DNA of 22,460 nt from Candidatus Nitrosopumilus sp. GTDB lineage: Archaea > Thermoproteota > Nitrososphaeria > Nitrososphaerales > Nitrosopumilaceae. The stretch covers positions 1 to 22,460 of the forward strand of contig JABDKK010000030.1 in NCBI GenBank assembly GCA_013002265.1, in the 5' to 3' direction. Under the pieces are notes generated by a model, which was not told the origin of the DNA, did not search any database, and saw only the letters and a list, made by a program, of their open reading frames with translations. Shown piece after piece: positions 22,252 to 22,460 of this stretch (within the stretch, counting starts at the first letter, position 1; every line of letters begins with the position of its first letter). A program made the position numbers and the translations under genes.

Positions 22252-22460
22252 CTAATACCTTAGATTCATGCTTTCTACGAGTCCCTGAAACCTCTTAAAT
22301 TCCTGGAAAAATTGAAGTCCCTTTTCGGTAATCAAAAAGACTCTATTTCTATCGTTTTTGACGGACTCGACTAAGCCTGCTTCTACCAGTTTCTCACATT
22401 TGTCTAGTACTGCATAGTGAGATAGGTTGGCTTTGCGAGATATTGCAGATACAATGATTC
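22252..22460 (-). CDS. winged-helix transcriptional regulator, C-terminal part
   Basis: The last 68 codons of a leftward gene whose start is beyond the window. The visible part reads as a DNA-binding winged helix of the archaeal small-regulator type. A helix-turn-helix (SAISRKANLSHYAVLDKCEKL) is followed by the wing (GLVESVKNDRNRVFLITEKG) and a final helix FQEFKRFQGLVESM. The stop TAG is 5 nt from the ATG of the membrane regulator, so it heads or belongs to the three-gene operon running to 20190. Confidence 0.8.
   Translation of the reverse strand, partial: IIVSAISRKANLSHYAVLDKCEKLVEAGLVESVKNDRNRVFLITEKGLQFFQEFKRFQGLVESMNLRY

Noticed and set aside
1..22460. CRISPR array, transposon, phage or toxin-antitoxin features
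   Set aside because: No repeat-spacer pattern, transposase, integrase or terminal repeats were seen; nearly all genes are housekeeping or small conserved-looking proteins.

Overview
The window reads as chromosomal DNA of an ammonia-oxidising thaumarchaeon (Nitrososphaerota, close to Nitrosopumilus/Nitrosarchaeum). I infer this from the gene content and style. The DNA is strongly A+T-rich and packed with short, often overlapping genes. GTG and TTG starts are common, and many genes have a TATA-like box about 23-28 nt before the start codon, as expected for leaderless archaeal mRNAs. Gene content includes an archaeal two-subunit AcnX (phosphomevalonate dehydratase), a GPN-loop GTPase, an archaeal RqcH/NEMF, a preQ0/archaeosine set and corrin-ring methyltransferases. 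I see no insertion sequence, CRISPR array, tRNA or rRNA, and no clear sign of recent transfer.

Layout. 1-906: a possible start of a leftward gene, then a glutamate-racemase-family protein in which both catalytic cysteines are serine. 899-3005 (leftward): the B12 genes cbiT-cbiL-cbiF. 3027-3518: a membrane protein with a charged N-terminal tail. 3598-5553 (rightward): RqcH. 5531-7068 (leftward): AcnX large and small subunits of the archaeal mevalonate pathway. 7119-7778 (rightward): endonuclease III, divergent from AcnX across one central TATA box. 7759-8427: an exported, membrane-anchored protein. 8458-10363 (leftward): an assimilatory sulfate operon, APS reductase then ATP sulfurylase. 10409-12790 (rightward): a ThiI-like protein that has lost its PP-loop, and a GT-B glycosyltransferase-like protein. 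12815-12882: a GC-rich hairpin that may be a structured RNA. 12944-13660: two small soluble proteins. 13668-15514 (leftward): an SDR oxidoreductase and a flippase-like membrane protein. 15539-15905 holds an overlooked 52-codon gene with its own promoter.

15906-18274 (rightward) is a tight operon: GPN-loop GTPase, homoserine kinase, QueC. It faces a leftward group: a small membrane protein, FolE (GTP cyclohydrolase I), QueE and another small membrane protein. FolE, QueE and QueC supply three of the four steps from GTP to preQ0, the archaeosine precursor; QueD is not in the window.

20190-22460 (leftward) is a three-gene operon: a winged-helix regulator cut by the window edge, a membrane-anchored protein with an extracytoplasmic domain and a cytoplasmic winged helix, and an exported coiled-coil protein. 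This looks like a one-component transmembrane signalling unit and is the best candidate here for an undescribed system. The other items most worth a second look are the cysteine-less racemase homologue, the PP-loop-less ThiI homologue and the hairpin RNA candidate.
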